64,000 bases of DNA, from assembly GCF_009727055.1 (NCBI RefSeq), contig NC_052360.1, forward strand, positions 65,270,145 through 65,334,144, given 5' to 3'. This stretch comes from Benincasa hispida. Lineage: Eukaryota > Streptophyta > Magnoliopsida > Cucurbitales > Cucurbitaceae. Shown piece by piece: positions 1 through 10,227 of this stretch (positions are counted from its first letter, which is position 1; the number at the start of each line of letters is the position of its first letter). A model generated the notes under the pieces. It saw nothing but the letters and a program-made list of their open reading frames with translations, was not told the origin of the DNA and did no database searches. The position numbers and the translations under genes are program-made.

Positions 1-129
1 TCACAAGCTCTTTTAGGAGCCTAAGCAAGTTCTATATTTCAATGACTATGACTAACTGAAACTTAGATCAATTCATGCAGTTTTTAAATCATATGGTGTA
101 CCTTATGTTTAAGGTTACATGACAACCTT

Positions 130-2348
130 AAAGGAACTCTTATACAAGAGTACCTCTGAGCGGAAGCGGATCGTTCCAAATACATTGTAGCAGAATTACC
201 ACATTTACATTCAAACAGAATAGATATGCAATATACTACAAATTACCGGCATGCTTTCAAACTAAAAACAAGAGAACAAGAAATACGTACCAATTGAAGA
301 ACACTTCTTCACCAAAAACTCGTTCTCTCTAAATGAACTGCTACTCTTGCTCTCGCTGGAACGTCCAAGAAATCGTTCACCAAAAATCCGATTGTCTACT
401 CACAAATGGCCTCCACACGAACAACGCAACAATAGGGATGACACCACCACTTAAAACCCTCGGTATTCTCGGTGTGAGAATCCAAAGTGTAGGCTCTTTT
501 GGAATTTAGTAGAGGGAAGGAGGAAAGAAGATCTTATACAACAATCAAACAAGTGGGAGAAGGCAGGGTATATCGTATAGACAAAGCTTGATCGTCTAGA
601 AGAAATTACACGATCGTGTAGTAAAAAGGTTTCGACCGTATAGACGATCGTTTAGTAAACATTAAGCGCTAGACGATCGTTTAATAAAACTTAGGTGATC
701 GTTTAGAAAGAGGCGTGCGTGTATGCGATCATGTAGCAACAATAAGCTATTGTATAGGCTCTTGGTTTGCTAAGCGATAGGTTGTATATACTTTACTTGA
801 GCGAATGACCGATATCTTGCAAAATGAAAATACCGGAGGATCTAGGAAGTTGGAATAAGAGAGCACTCATCTTAGGGTGGGTTTACTACTTAGATGCTTT
901 CAGTAATTATCCGCTCCACACTTGGCTACCCAATTTTCATTTTATTCTTCAGTTATTAAAACTGAATGAAACCTCCCATTAACACACGAATACGGAGAAA
1001 ACGTCGGCCCAATTATCCCATAATTGTCCAATTAAAAATAATAAATTTAATCATTTATATTCATTAACCTATAGTTTAATATCACATATAAACCATAGTG
1101 TTTTCTCCTCCACTAGATATAAATCATATTTACATGCATTTTCTTCCAATTAATGTATCTCATACATAAGTCAATCATATCATATATAATTAACCAATTC
1201 AATCATATCATATATAATCGAACTCTCTTTTATCAATTTGAACACTTCAGAGTGATCCAAAAACTAATTCTCAACTTGAATCCATTGAGCTACCAAGGGG
1301 ACCTTATGGACCTATGGCTCGAAGCTCCAACGGTACGTGAATAGCTAATGAACTCTTTACCATGAGATCCACCATTCGTTAACTATCAGACATTCCACTA
1401 AAGACTAACAGTTGAACTCTTCTTATCACAGATATATTTCTGTGTCCATTGGATATAATCAATCAACAGTACGATAACCCTTCACAGATGCTCGTAAGTA
1501 CAGTTGGGCCAATTTACCGTTTTGCCCCTGTAGTTACATTTAACTCCTTAAGTACTATTGATCCCTTTAATGAACAATACAACATAGTCCTACTATGTGT
1601 GGACACCTCTCGGGCCATGAGAAAGTGTGTGGCGCCACATTGTTCAAGCCCTAAGATTAGCCCTTAAGGGAGCAATCTATCTACTTACCCCTATTTCGAG
1701 GAAGAAGTGAATTTCATCTTGTGTAACTAAGTTCCCAACTCCCAAATCAGACGAGTCCTCAAAATGGTAGGTTTGAGTCGGCGATCAAGCTACTCGCACC
1801 CATGCAAATCAAAGGACCGCCCTAAAAGGCAGAAGTTCCCAACTCACTCAGGATTGAGGTCATGTTACCTATGATCATCCTAGTAAAGTGAAGTCTCTGT
1901 CATGAACAGTGTTATATAACGAGACATAACACTTCGTGGTCAAGTCTTATACAAACTCTTTATATAGGACGCTCCTGCTTGCATGTCCCCACATGAATGA
2001 CCAGGATCAGACCATCTATAGCAAGTCACAACACTTATAACTATTCTACAAAGCGGGCCGCATCCGTAGCGTTACCCGGATAAGGTTTCCCTCCTATATC
2101 TATATACTACAGACCATTTTGGTTATCACTTAAGACATGATCCACTTGTATGTCTTCACATACATGCTTAAGTTACATAATGACAACCAGGGATTTTAGT
2201 TTATTAGTTTGTGGCAAAGCAAATAAAACATCCAATGTTCATAGACAAGAAGTGAAGAAAATATCATATATTATACATCACAAGTGTTTATTCAAAAACT
2301 GTGTTTACAAACTACAGGACACAAGAGTTTAGGGCATCATCCCCAACA
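130..2348 (-). mobile_element. Ty1/copia-like LTR, subfamily B (5' or solo LTR)
   Basis: On the minus strand the LTR opens with TGTTGGGGATGATGCC at 2348. Its body (about 1280-1800) is homologous to the LTRs at 54.5-64 kb: the same order of segments ('ggacctatgg', 'attcgttaac', 'ccactaaag', 'cccttcacag') recurs. It is closest to the opposite-strand copy at 61.3-62.6 kb, since both carry 'gtggcgccac' beside 'cccttaaggg'. No polypurine tract lies to its right, so 2348 looks like an outer edge; any internal region would lie left of the window. The lower boundary (about 130-160) is uncertain because no primer-binding site was seen. The short ORFs inside have no recognisable product. Confidence 0.65.
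555..790. repeat. cluster of CGATCGT(T/G)TAG motifs
   Basis: At least six variants of the ~11-bp core cgatcgtttag or cgatcgtgtag lie within about 230 bp. The same motif family fills 56940-57665. The core contains the palindrome CGATCG. Role unknown. Confidence 0.55.
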
Positions 2349-3282
2349 AACCTATATTTAGGTTCTTAGTCTCATATTTCTTTGTGAAATCCATTTTTAT
2401 CTTGACCTTTTCAGTATTAAGACTCAACTAACATGCTAAACTAAATAGTTGGTTCAACTTAACAAGATAATACTTCACTCAACAAAGAAAATAGAAAGGA
2501 CAAAGTGAAGTGGTGAAAGCATTGACTCAAACCATATTGTCTTAGGGTATCCAAATAATTGAATTCCTTAGAAAATTAGCTCATAATTAGAGAAAAATGA
2601 ACAAACTTCATTAATGTAAAAGCCATGAGTTGCAAGTGTCAAATTAAAAGAGTACAAAGTAATAGATAAGTACTCTCATCCTTAATATTAGAGATTCGAT
2701 TCTCTAACTTGCAAATGTTGTATTATAAAAAAACTTAGATAAGTGTTTAGTTTATACTTTTTTCATGCGATTTTCTTTTTTAAGTTCAACATGTGGGATG
2801 AGAGATTTTTTTATCTTACATTTTATTCAAATCAGTGAATAAATTAGAAAAAAAAAATTTTAAAAAATGTAAAATTTCCACTTGTTTAAGTCGAAGGTTC
2901 CGTTTGATGATGTTGTAAAATTTGGCACTTGATAATATCGTTCTTACCTAAAAACTATCCTGTTTTCCATATTAAATTACTAAGTTTGGTCCTTGAACTT
3001 GGAAGTTTGTGACTATTTGACTATTGAGCTTTCAAAACCATCTAATAGGTCTTTAAGCTTTTACTTTGGCTTCTAATCCATCCTTGCAAAGTTCAAAATT
3101 TCAAAAGTTAAAATTCATTTTTAGTTTCTAAACTTTTGAAAATTTAATTTTTGAACTTTGGTTTGTAAGGATTTAGTTCCTATACTTTCAATTTTGTAAC
3201 AATTTAGTTCTTGAACTTTACTATGTAACAATTTAGTTTTTGTACTTTATAATTTGTAACGATTTAATCCCTATTGTAGAAA
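2349..3282. repeat. AT-rich spacer ending in the left arm of a fold-back repeat
   Basis: No gene is visible. From about 2980 to 3282 the sequence is a series of 'aatttagttc...actttcaattttgtaac' phrases. These are complementary to 8940-9100 on the other side of the LTR retrotransposon ('ggactaaattgttac...', 'aaagtttaggga'). The arms read as one inverted repeat split by the retrotransposon. Confidence 0.5.
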
Positions 3283-3287
3283 TTTAT
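3283..3287. repeat. target-site duplication, left copy (TTTAT)
   Basis: TTTAT directly precedes the LTR end TGTAACGACC. The identical 5 bp follows the other LTR end at 8827-8831. Confidence 0.8.
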
Positions 3288-3841
3288 TGTAACGACCCGA
3301 CCCCCTAGGACTTAAGTTAGGACGTTATTAAAATACATGCATGCATGGAACTTAAAACGACACTCTTTTATGATGAAATAAATGCTAAATAGATAAGGGG
3401 AGTTCAAAAGTCATTTTTAAATGCAAATATTAAAAACAATAATAGGGTACCCATAAATCATAAAGGTTAATAAATAAGTATGAAAAAACATTCTTAATAA
3501 TAAGTTCCAAACATCAAAAGGGAAGTTTAGCAGAACATGAAGGAAATCTAAGTCTTATGAGCGGAAGCATAAAAACTGGTCCCAGTGGCTCGATCACAGA
3601 TTCCGCTTGTCATTCGCCGGCGCGTCCCTATTCTTACCTGAAATAACAACATGAAAAAAAAATGAGTATAAAATACTCAGTAAATAACCCCACCACTAGG
3701 GTCAGGCTAGGCATCTGTGTCCTCTAGATCCTACCTCTGGTGAAACATATAAACTGCACTAGTCCTCATGGGACACATATGCACATGAAACAAGAAGGAG
3801 ACTGAGTCCTATCCTACTGTAGTTAAGTATGCCCACTGCCT

Positions 3842-4074
3842 CTGGTGAATCTCGAAGGAGATACAAACTGGTGAATCCCGAAGGAGACATAAACTGGTGA
3901 ATCCCGAAAGAGACACAAACTGGTGAATCCCGAAGGAAACACAAACTGCTGAATTCCAAAGGAAACCCAAACTGTGAATCCCGAAGGAAACACAAACTGC
4001 TGAATCCCGAAGGCAACACAAACTGCTGAATCCCGAAGGAAACACAAACTGATGAATCCCGAAGGAAACACAAA
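3842..4074. repeat. 26-bp minisatellite, 9 units
   Basis: Nine tandem units begin ctggtgaatcccgaagga; one unit is 25 bp. The matching array in the other LTR has six units. Confidence 0.9.
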
Positions 4075-4163
4075 CCCTAATGGGCATCTAACTAATCAGT
4101 AAAAACATTTGCACAGTCACAACATCATAATCATCATTGTACGAATCTATGACATACATATAA

Positions 4164-4244
4164 ACCTCAACATCATGGCTCTACAATACACACATATACC
4201 TCAACATCATGGTTCTACAACATACATGTATACCTCAACATCAT
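4164..4244. repeat. ~34-bp minisatellite, 3 units
   Basis: Units begin cctcaacatcatgg at 4164, 4199 and 4233. The paired LTR has four units, at 7595-7710. Confidence 0.8.
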
Positions 4245-5353
4245 CAGATCAAATACAACTATGGAAGCACATACCATCTCATACTAGCACTCAAGTGTCT
4301 ATGTGCATAAATAAATAATTCGGATCTCATAACAGAACATACTTTAATCATGTTATACTATCAATCTTTCATGTTGTCATTCTGCCATAACCTTCATTTA
4401 ACATGCTAGCATACATCTAATGCCTGACCCATGGGCAGTTCCAGTAGTAAGATTACTTACCTCAAATTACGCCTAAGTGGAAAGCAATTTAATCTTTCTC
4501 CTCGCTTAGATAAATCTTGAATCAAGCCCAAAGTATGGCTTGTTCCAAAACTGCCTTCGATCTCTCAAACAAATGCCTCGATCTAGGCAATTCAATAATA
4601 GTGGTTAGAACCTAAAAACCCAACAACTATATTTTAATTTAATCCTTCGAAGGCTTAATATAAACCAAAACGTTGCTTGGTCCAAAATTAGTTTCGAACT
4701 TAAGTTCGTTTGCAAACCCAACTTAATTCTTCGCAATGCCTGACAACATACTTCTACCTTAAAATTCCACCAGTGCTCGAATCTATGGCCCAAACACAAT
4801 GTGTATTAATAAATGGAAGCCAAAACTTGATGGATAATAAAAATCTTCAAGAAAACCCATAAAAGTAATACCACCTTGGGTAGACGAAATGGCGACTGGG
4901 TGTCACGGCTGTGCGGACGCAAGTGGCTGGGATTCTGCAGAGGCCCGGTGCGCGGCGGATGCTCAGCGTCTAATATGGGCGACGACTAGGGTCTTGGCTG
5001 GAGGAAGAAGAAATTGAAGGGGGGTGCCGGCAGGTGCGTGAGGAAGAAAAGGGGGGTGGGGTTTGACTTTTTATAAAAAATAATAATAATAATAAAACAA
5101 AAAGGAAATAAATATAATTACATTTAATTTCTTTCCGTTTTATACTATTAAATTCCTTTTCGTTTCAAAAGAAAATTAATTCCTGCCATTAATTTCCAAT
5201 TTGAATAATTTCACGCCAACAATTAAATTTCCGCACTTACTCTTGAAGTCCAAAATTCTAAAAATGTCCTCCAACTAATAACAATTACTGAAATTTCAAA
5301 TAATAAAGTTACTAAAATTACATTATTACTAAAAAAATGTGCGGGATGTTACA

Positions 5354-5495
5354 TTCTTCCCTCCTCAAATAACTTTCGTCCTCGAAAGTTCATTCTTGAA
5401 AAAAAAAACTCCGGGGGTGTTACATTCTTCCCTCCTCAAAGAACTTTCGTCCTCAAAAGTTCATTCTTGAAAAAACTCCAGGTACTGAGCCTTCA
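5354..5495 (-). repeat. duplicated polypurine tract with LTR-end remnant
   Basis: On the minus strand TTGAGGAGGGAAGAA precedes the LTR start TGTAACATCCCG (tract at 5354-5368). The same tract recurs at 5425-5439, directly before a second LTR-like start TGTAACACCCCC. The ~71-bp block 5354-5424 is repeated as 5425-5495. The usual element has a single tract. Confidence 0.75.
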
Positions 5496-6318
5496 TCTCA
5501 TCCTCTCTCTCCCAAGTAGCTTCCTTGAACTGGTGATTCTACCACAGGACTTTCACAAAAGTAATTTTCTGGTGGCGCAATGTTTTTACCTCTCTGGCGA
5601 GGATCTCTATAGGCTTCTCCTCGTAGCTCAAATTGTCATTCAACTGTAAAGGCTCGTAGTCAACTACATGGGATGGGTCTGCCACATACTTCTTTAGCAT
5701 CGAAACATGAAAGACATTATGAATTGAAGACAATGCTGGGGGCAATGACAAACGGTAAGCTACGGGGCCAACTCATTCTAGGACCTCGAAAGGTCCAATG
5801 AATCTCGAACTCAACTTTTCCTTCCTGCCAAACCTCAGAATACCTTTCATGGGTGCCACTTTTAAGAACACTTTCATATCAGTCTCAAATTCCAGATCCT
5901 TACGTCTTATATCGACATAGCTCTTTTTTCTGCTTTGAGCTATTTGCATACGAGCCATGATCTTCTGTATTGCCTCATTCATGGTCTGCACCAATTCAAG
6001 TCCTAACAATTTCCTCTCTCCTACCTCATCCCAACACACAGAGGACCTGCAACTCTTCCCATATAAGGCCTCAAATGGCAATGTGCCAGTGGTAGTCTAA
6101 TGACGGTTATTATATGCCAAGTCCATTAAATGTAGGTGAGAATCCCAACTCCCTGAAAACTCTATCGCACAGGCGCACAACATATCTTCCAATATCTGGT
6201 TCAAATGTTCTGTTTGACCATCAGTCTGTGGTTGAAAAGTTGTACCAACATCCAACCGAGTACCCAATACTAACTGGAGACTCTTCAAGAAAAATAGATG
6301 TAAAACAAGGGTTGTCAT
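5465..6318 (-). pseudogene. Ty3/gypsy pol remnant: integrase C-terminal half plus chromodomain
   Basis: Three minus-strand ORF pieces (6318-6097, 6081-5773, 5751-5465) read in order as one polyprotein end. The first carries the integrase core phrase FQPQTDGQTE and 'LAYNNR'. The second begins with 'PFEALYGK' and contains the 'SRFIGPFEVLE' linker. The third holds 'VFHVSMLKKY' and ends in a chromodomain-like 'EATWEREDEM' segment. At least one stop interrupts the chromodomain ('VLW*NH'), another the integrase, and the frame shifts between pieces. Family knowledge places this order (integrase, then chromodomain) in chromoviruses. It is not functional: the upstream catalytic part is missing. Confidence 0.9.
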
Positions 6319-6349
6319 TTGACATAGCTGAAACTAGTACCAAAAGAGG

Positions 6350-6796
6350 TGTAACAACCCTTTCCATAAATAACTATGAAACATAAGATGTTGAAAATCG
6401 ACAACACTTTTACACGTCCAAGCTAAGAACTATGAAAATGGTCATGAAATTAAGAAAGGCTTATATACTAAAAACATATATCTGAGCTACCATCCTGCCA
6501 CGGGGAAAACTTCATACGAGCAGTGAAGAACTGGTCACGCTATATAATGCGTCATCTGAAGGAATGTACCAGAACAAATCTAGTCAATTGAAAACTGCCT
6601 CTACTCTAGAAGCACCGACTGTAATATCTTTCTTTGGGTCTACATGTTTGGGAATACTTTGTCTAATTAAGTCTCACATTCATGAATAACTCATCATGAG
6701 GCTCTATACTGTTATAGGCTAAAAAGAACTTGCTTGAGCCAATCCTCATATTATGCTTTAGTCTTAAAACAATCACATGTCATTATAAAATACAAC
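6350..6796. repeat. unclassified internal segment, resembling a related LTR
   Basis: This segment fills the space where gag and the primer site should be. It opens with 'tgtaacaaccctttcc', like the start of the flanking LTRs (TGTAACGACC), and contains 'gaagaactggtcacgct', echoing the LTR phrase 'aaaactggtcccagtggct'. I read it as a fragment of a related element's LTR. No ORF of note. Confidence 0.4.
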
Positions 6797-7350
6797 TGTA
6801 ACGATCCGACCCCTTAGGACTTAAGTTAGGCCGTTACTAAAATACATGCATGCATGGAACTTAAAACGACACTCTTTTATGATGAAATAAATGCTAAATA
6901 GATCAGAAGAGTTCAAAAGTCATTTATTAAATGCAAATATTAAAAACAATAATAGGGTACCCATAAATCATAAAGGTTAATAAATAAGTATGAAAAAACA
7001 TTCTTAATAATAAGTTTCAAACATCAAAACTAAAAGTTTAGCAAGAACATGAAGGAAATCTAAGTCTTATGAGCGGAAGCATAAAAACTGGTCCCAGTGG
7101 CTCGATCACGGATTTCGCTTGTCATTCGCCGACGCGTCCCTACTCTTACCTGAAACAATAACATGAAAAAGAATGAGTATAAAATACTCAGTAAGTAACC
7201 CCACCACTGAGGTCAGGCTAGGCATCTATGTCCTCTAGATACCTACCTTTGGTGAAATATATAAATTTCTCTAGTCCTTATGAGACACATATACACATGA
7301 AATAAGGAGACTGAGACCTATCCTACTGTAGTTAAGTATGCCCACTACCT

Positions 7351-7506
7351 CTGGTGAATCCCGAAGGAGACACAAACTGGTGAATCCCGAAGGAGACACA
7401 AACTGGTGAATCCCGAAGGAAACACAAACTGCTGAATCCCGAAGGAAACACAAACTGCTGAACCCCGAAGGAAACACAAACTGCTGAATCCCGAATGAAA
7501 CACAAA
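7351..7506. repeat. 26-bp minisatellite, 6 units
   Basis: Six exact-length units of the ctg(g/c)tgaatcccgaagga repeat, against nine in the other LTR. The difference arose after insertion or was already present in the parent element. Confidence 0.9.
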
Positions 7507-7594
7507 CTCTAATGGGCATCTAACTAATCAGTAAGGACATTTGCACAGTCTCAATATCATAATCATTAATATACGAATTTATACATACATATAA

Positions 7595-7710
7595 ACCTCA
7601 ACATCATGGCTCTACAACATACACATATACCTCAACATCATGGTTCTACAACATATACATATACCTCAACATCATGGTTCTACAACATACATATATACCT
7701 CAACATCATC
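7595..7710. repeat. ~34-bp minisatellite, 4 units
   Basis: Units of cctcaacatcatggttctac start at about 7595, 7630, 7663 and 7698. The other LTR has three. Confidence 0.8.
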
Positions 7711-8826
7711 AAATCAAATACAATCATGGAAGCACATACCATCTCATACTAGCATTCAAGTGTCTATGTGCATAAATAAATAATTTGGATCTCGTAACAG
7801 AACATACTTTAATCATGTTATACTATCAATCTTTCATGCTGTCATTCTGCCATAACCTTCATTTAACATGCTAGCATACATCTAATGCATGGCCCGTGGG
7901 CAGTTCCAGTAGTAAGCTTACTTACCTCAAATTACGCCTAAGTGGCAAGTAATTTAATCTTTCTCCTCGCTTAGATGAATCTTGAATTAAGCCCAAAGTA
8001 TGGCTTATTCCAAAACTACCTTCGATCTCTCAAACAAATGCCTTAATCTAGGCAATTCAATAATACTGGCTAGAACCTAAAAACCCAACAACTATATTTT
8101 AATTTAATCCTTCAAAGGCCTAATATATTTACAAAACATTGCTTGGTCCAAAATTAGTTTCGAACTTAAGTTCGTTTGCAAACCCAACTTAATCTTTCGC
8201 AATGCCTAACAACATACTTCTACCTTAAAATTCCACCAGTGTTCGAATCTATGGCCTAAACACAATGGGTATTAATAAATGGAAGCCAAAACTTGATGGA
8301 TAATAAAAATCTTCAAGAAAACCCATAAAAGTAATACCACCTTAGATAGACGGAACGACGACTGGGTGTCACGGTTGTGCGGACGCGAGCAGCTGGGATT
8401 TTGCAGAGGCGCGGTGCACAGCAGATGCTCAGCGTCCGATCTGGGCGGCGGCTAGGGTCTCGGCTGGAGGAAGAAGAAATTGAAAGGGGGTGTCGGCGGG
8501 TGCGTGAGGAAAAAAAGAGGGGCGGGGTTTGACTTTTTATAAAAAACAACAATAATAATAATAATAAAACAAAAAATGAAATAAATATAATTACATTTAA
8601 TTCCTTTCCGTTTTATACTATTAAATTTCTTTCCGTTTCAAAAGGAAATTAATTTTTGCCATTAATTTCCAATTTGAATAATTTCACGCCAACAATTAAA
8701 TTCTCGTAGTTACACTTGAAGTCCAAAATTCCAAAAATTCCCTCCAACTAATAACAATTACTGAAATTCCAAATCATAAAGTTACTGAAATTACATTATT
8801 ACTAAAAAAACGTGTGGTGTGTTACA

Positions 8827-8831
8827 TTTAT
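8827..8831. repeat. target-site duplication, right copy (TTTAT)
   Basis: Directly follows the LTR end GTGTTACA. Identical to 3283-3287. Confidence 0.8.
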
Positions 8832-9250
8832 TTTAAGGTTTAATGAGATTTCTTGCATAAAAACCAATAAAGTAAATAGAGACTCAATATTTTTACATAA
8901 TACAAATTCGACAATGTAAAATTATAAAAGTTGACATATCATTTTAATGATTTTTTTCATGTTATAGACTAAATTGTTATAAATTTGAAAATACAAATAC
9001 TAAATTGTTACATATTAAAGTTTAGGGACTAAATTATTATAAAATTGAAAGTACTAGGACTAAATTGTTACTTTCATGAAAGTTTAGGGAACAAAAATGT
9101 TTTTTAACTAAATTCAAACATTATGCCTCATGAACCCAAACTTTCAATTCTTTGTTAAATAAATTTGTGAGTGTTAAGATATTCGAAAGCTTAAAAATTA
9201 AATTTGTAATTTGAAAGTTTAGGGATCAAGTAAACTCAAAATCCATTAAC
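8832..9250. repeat. right arm of the split fold-back repeat, AT-rich
   Basis: Contains 'agactaaattgttat', 'tttagggactaaatta' and 'aggactaaattgttac', the complements of the phrases at 2980-3282. No gene seen. Confidence 0.5.
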
Positions 9251-9252
9251 TA

Positions 9253-9472
9253 AGATCTCGTTTAGTAATTCTTTTGTTTTTTAAAATGAAGTCTATAGAT
9301 ACTACTTCCACCTCCAAATTTCTTAAAAGCTAAAAAAATAGCTTTCAAAAAGTTGTTTTTTATTTTTGAAATTTGTCTAAGATTTCAATCATAGTAGTTA
9401 AGAATGATACAAATCATTATAAAAAAGTGGATAAAATAAGCTTAATTAAAAAAAAAAATACCAAACGGGTCT
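9253..9472. mobile_element. MITE-like element with short terminal inverted repeats
   Basis: The left end AGATCTCGTTTAGTAATT and the reverse complement of the right end AGACCCGTTTGGTATT match with few differences. The interior is A/T-rich and non-coding, and the size (220 bp) fits a hAT-type MITE. It lies directly upstream of the xylosyltransferase gene's transcribed region. Confidence 0.5.
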
Positions 9473-9599
9473 AAATTTGGAATTTCACCTATTTTATTTT
9501 CAGAAGCCCCTCATAAAACATCATATTATTACAATTAGCCCACTTCTGATGTATGCCTTTTTTGCTTATTACTTATTAGTTAATAAACTGCTAAAACAG

Positions 9600-10227
9600 C
9601 TCCCCGCCATCGCTTGCTCCCTTGATCTCCCTCTCAGATCCTCACTTTCACTCCTCACTCTTTATATTCCTATTCCTTCCGGTCTTCAACAACCCCCAAA
9701 TCGCCGGTGGGGCTTGATTTCCGACGACAAGGTAAATCTCTTACAAATTTTAATTCATAAATCATGTGCCTTTGGTTAATTTTAGCTTATGAATTCATAC
9801 TCTGAATCATGCCCAACCAATTGCAGATCACATTGTTCAATTGGATTTAACCGTTGCAATTTCCCATGGTTAAGTTCAGCGGATCTGTATGCCATTGCCA
9901 ATGGTGTTTTGTTTCCTCTAATTTCTGATTGATCCGATTATCGGCAGGGAAACTGTGCCATCTGGTCTGCATTCATTTAGATAGGCTCTTAATTGGTTTC
10001 TTAAGCTCGAATCTAGCCTTGGGAGTTCTATTTTCCTACTCGAGATGGATTGGGAGTTCTTATGTTCATTTATTATATGAATGCCCTAATTTGCTGATTG
10101 ATTTTGCAATTTGTTTCTTGGACGAATGATTCGTGGGTAGTTTTCATGTTCCTCTTTCTGTCCAAGGTTGTAGAGATTTATTTGAAAACGGTTTGGCACT
10201 GTTCTGTGTTTTTTTTTCATTACGAAA
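9600..10227 (+). promoter_or_regulatory. inferred 5' leader of the xylosyltransferase gene, with a likely leader intron
   Basis: A pyrimidine-rich stretch (9600-9700) typical of plant leaders is followed by a good donor (CGACAAG|GTAAATC near 9731) and an acceptor candidate (TTGCAG near 9826). The ORFs here have no family match. The CDS start at 10228 has A at -3 (aaaATGt). TATA and transcription start were not fixed. Confidence 0.4.

Larger units (their letters stand above)
3288..5353 (-). repeat. 3' LTR of the chromovirus element
   Basis: This LTR is homologous along its whole length to 6797-8826 (for example 'catgcatgcatggaacttaa' at both starts). It ends 'gggatgttaca', directly followed by the polypurine tract. 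ORFs at 3759-4087 on the minus strand only translate the minisatellite and are not genes. Confidence 0.88.
3288..8826 (-). mobile_element. Ty3/gypsy chromovirus (Tekay/Del-like) LTR retrotransposon, internally deleted
   Basis: The element has two direct ~2-kb LTRs (3288-5353 and 6797-8826), both bounded by TG...CA, and is flanked by TTTAT duplications. The internal part is only ~1.4 kb and runs on the minus strand: the C-terminal part of integrase plus a chromodomain-type tail, then a polypurine tract next to the 3' LTR (3288-5353). Gag, protease, reverse transcriptase and RNase H are missing, and no tRNA-Met primer site adjoins the 5' LTR at 6796. The copy therefore cannot move by itself. 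The LTRs differ at many single positions and in minisatellite copy number, so it is not a very recent insertion. Confidence 0.9.
6797..8826 (-). repeat. 5' LTR of the chromovirus element
   Basis: Starts TGTAACGATCCG and ends GTGTTACA. Homologous throughout to 3288-5353. It contains the shorter minisatellite arrays noted separately. Confidence 0.88.

Noticed and set aside
3759..4087. Three overlapping minus-strand ORFs (82-104 aa) rich in 'VSFGIHQF'
   Set aside because: They translate the 26-bp LTR minisatellite in different frames. 26 bp is not a multiple of three, so no stable protein repeat exists.
7271..7519. 82-aa minus-strand ORF with the same repeats
   Set aside because: Same minisatellite artefact in the second LTR.
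9477..9779. 100-aa ORF upstream of the xylosyltransferase gene
   Set aside because: Runs from the MITE edge through the leader into a likely leader intron. No family match.
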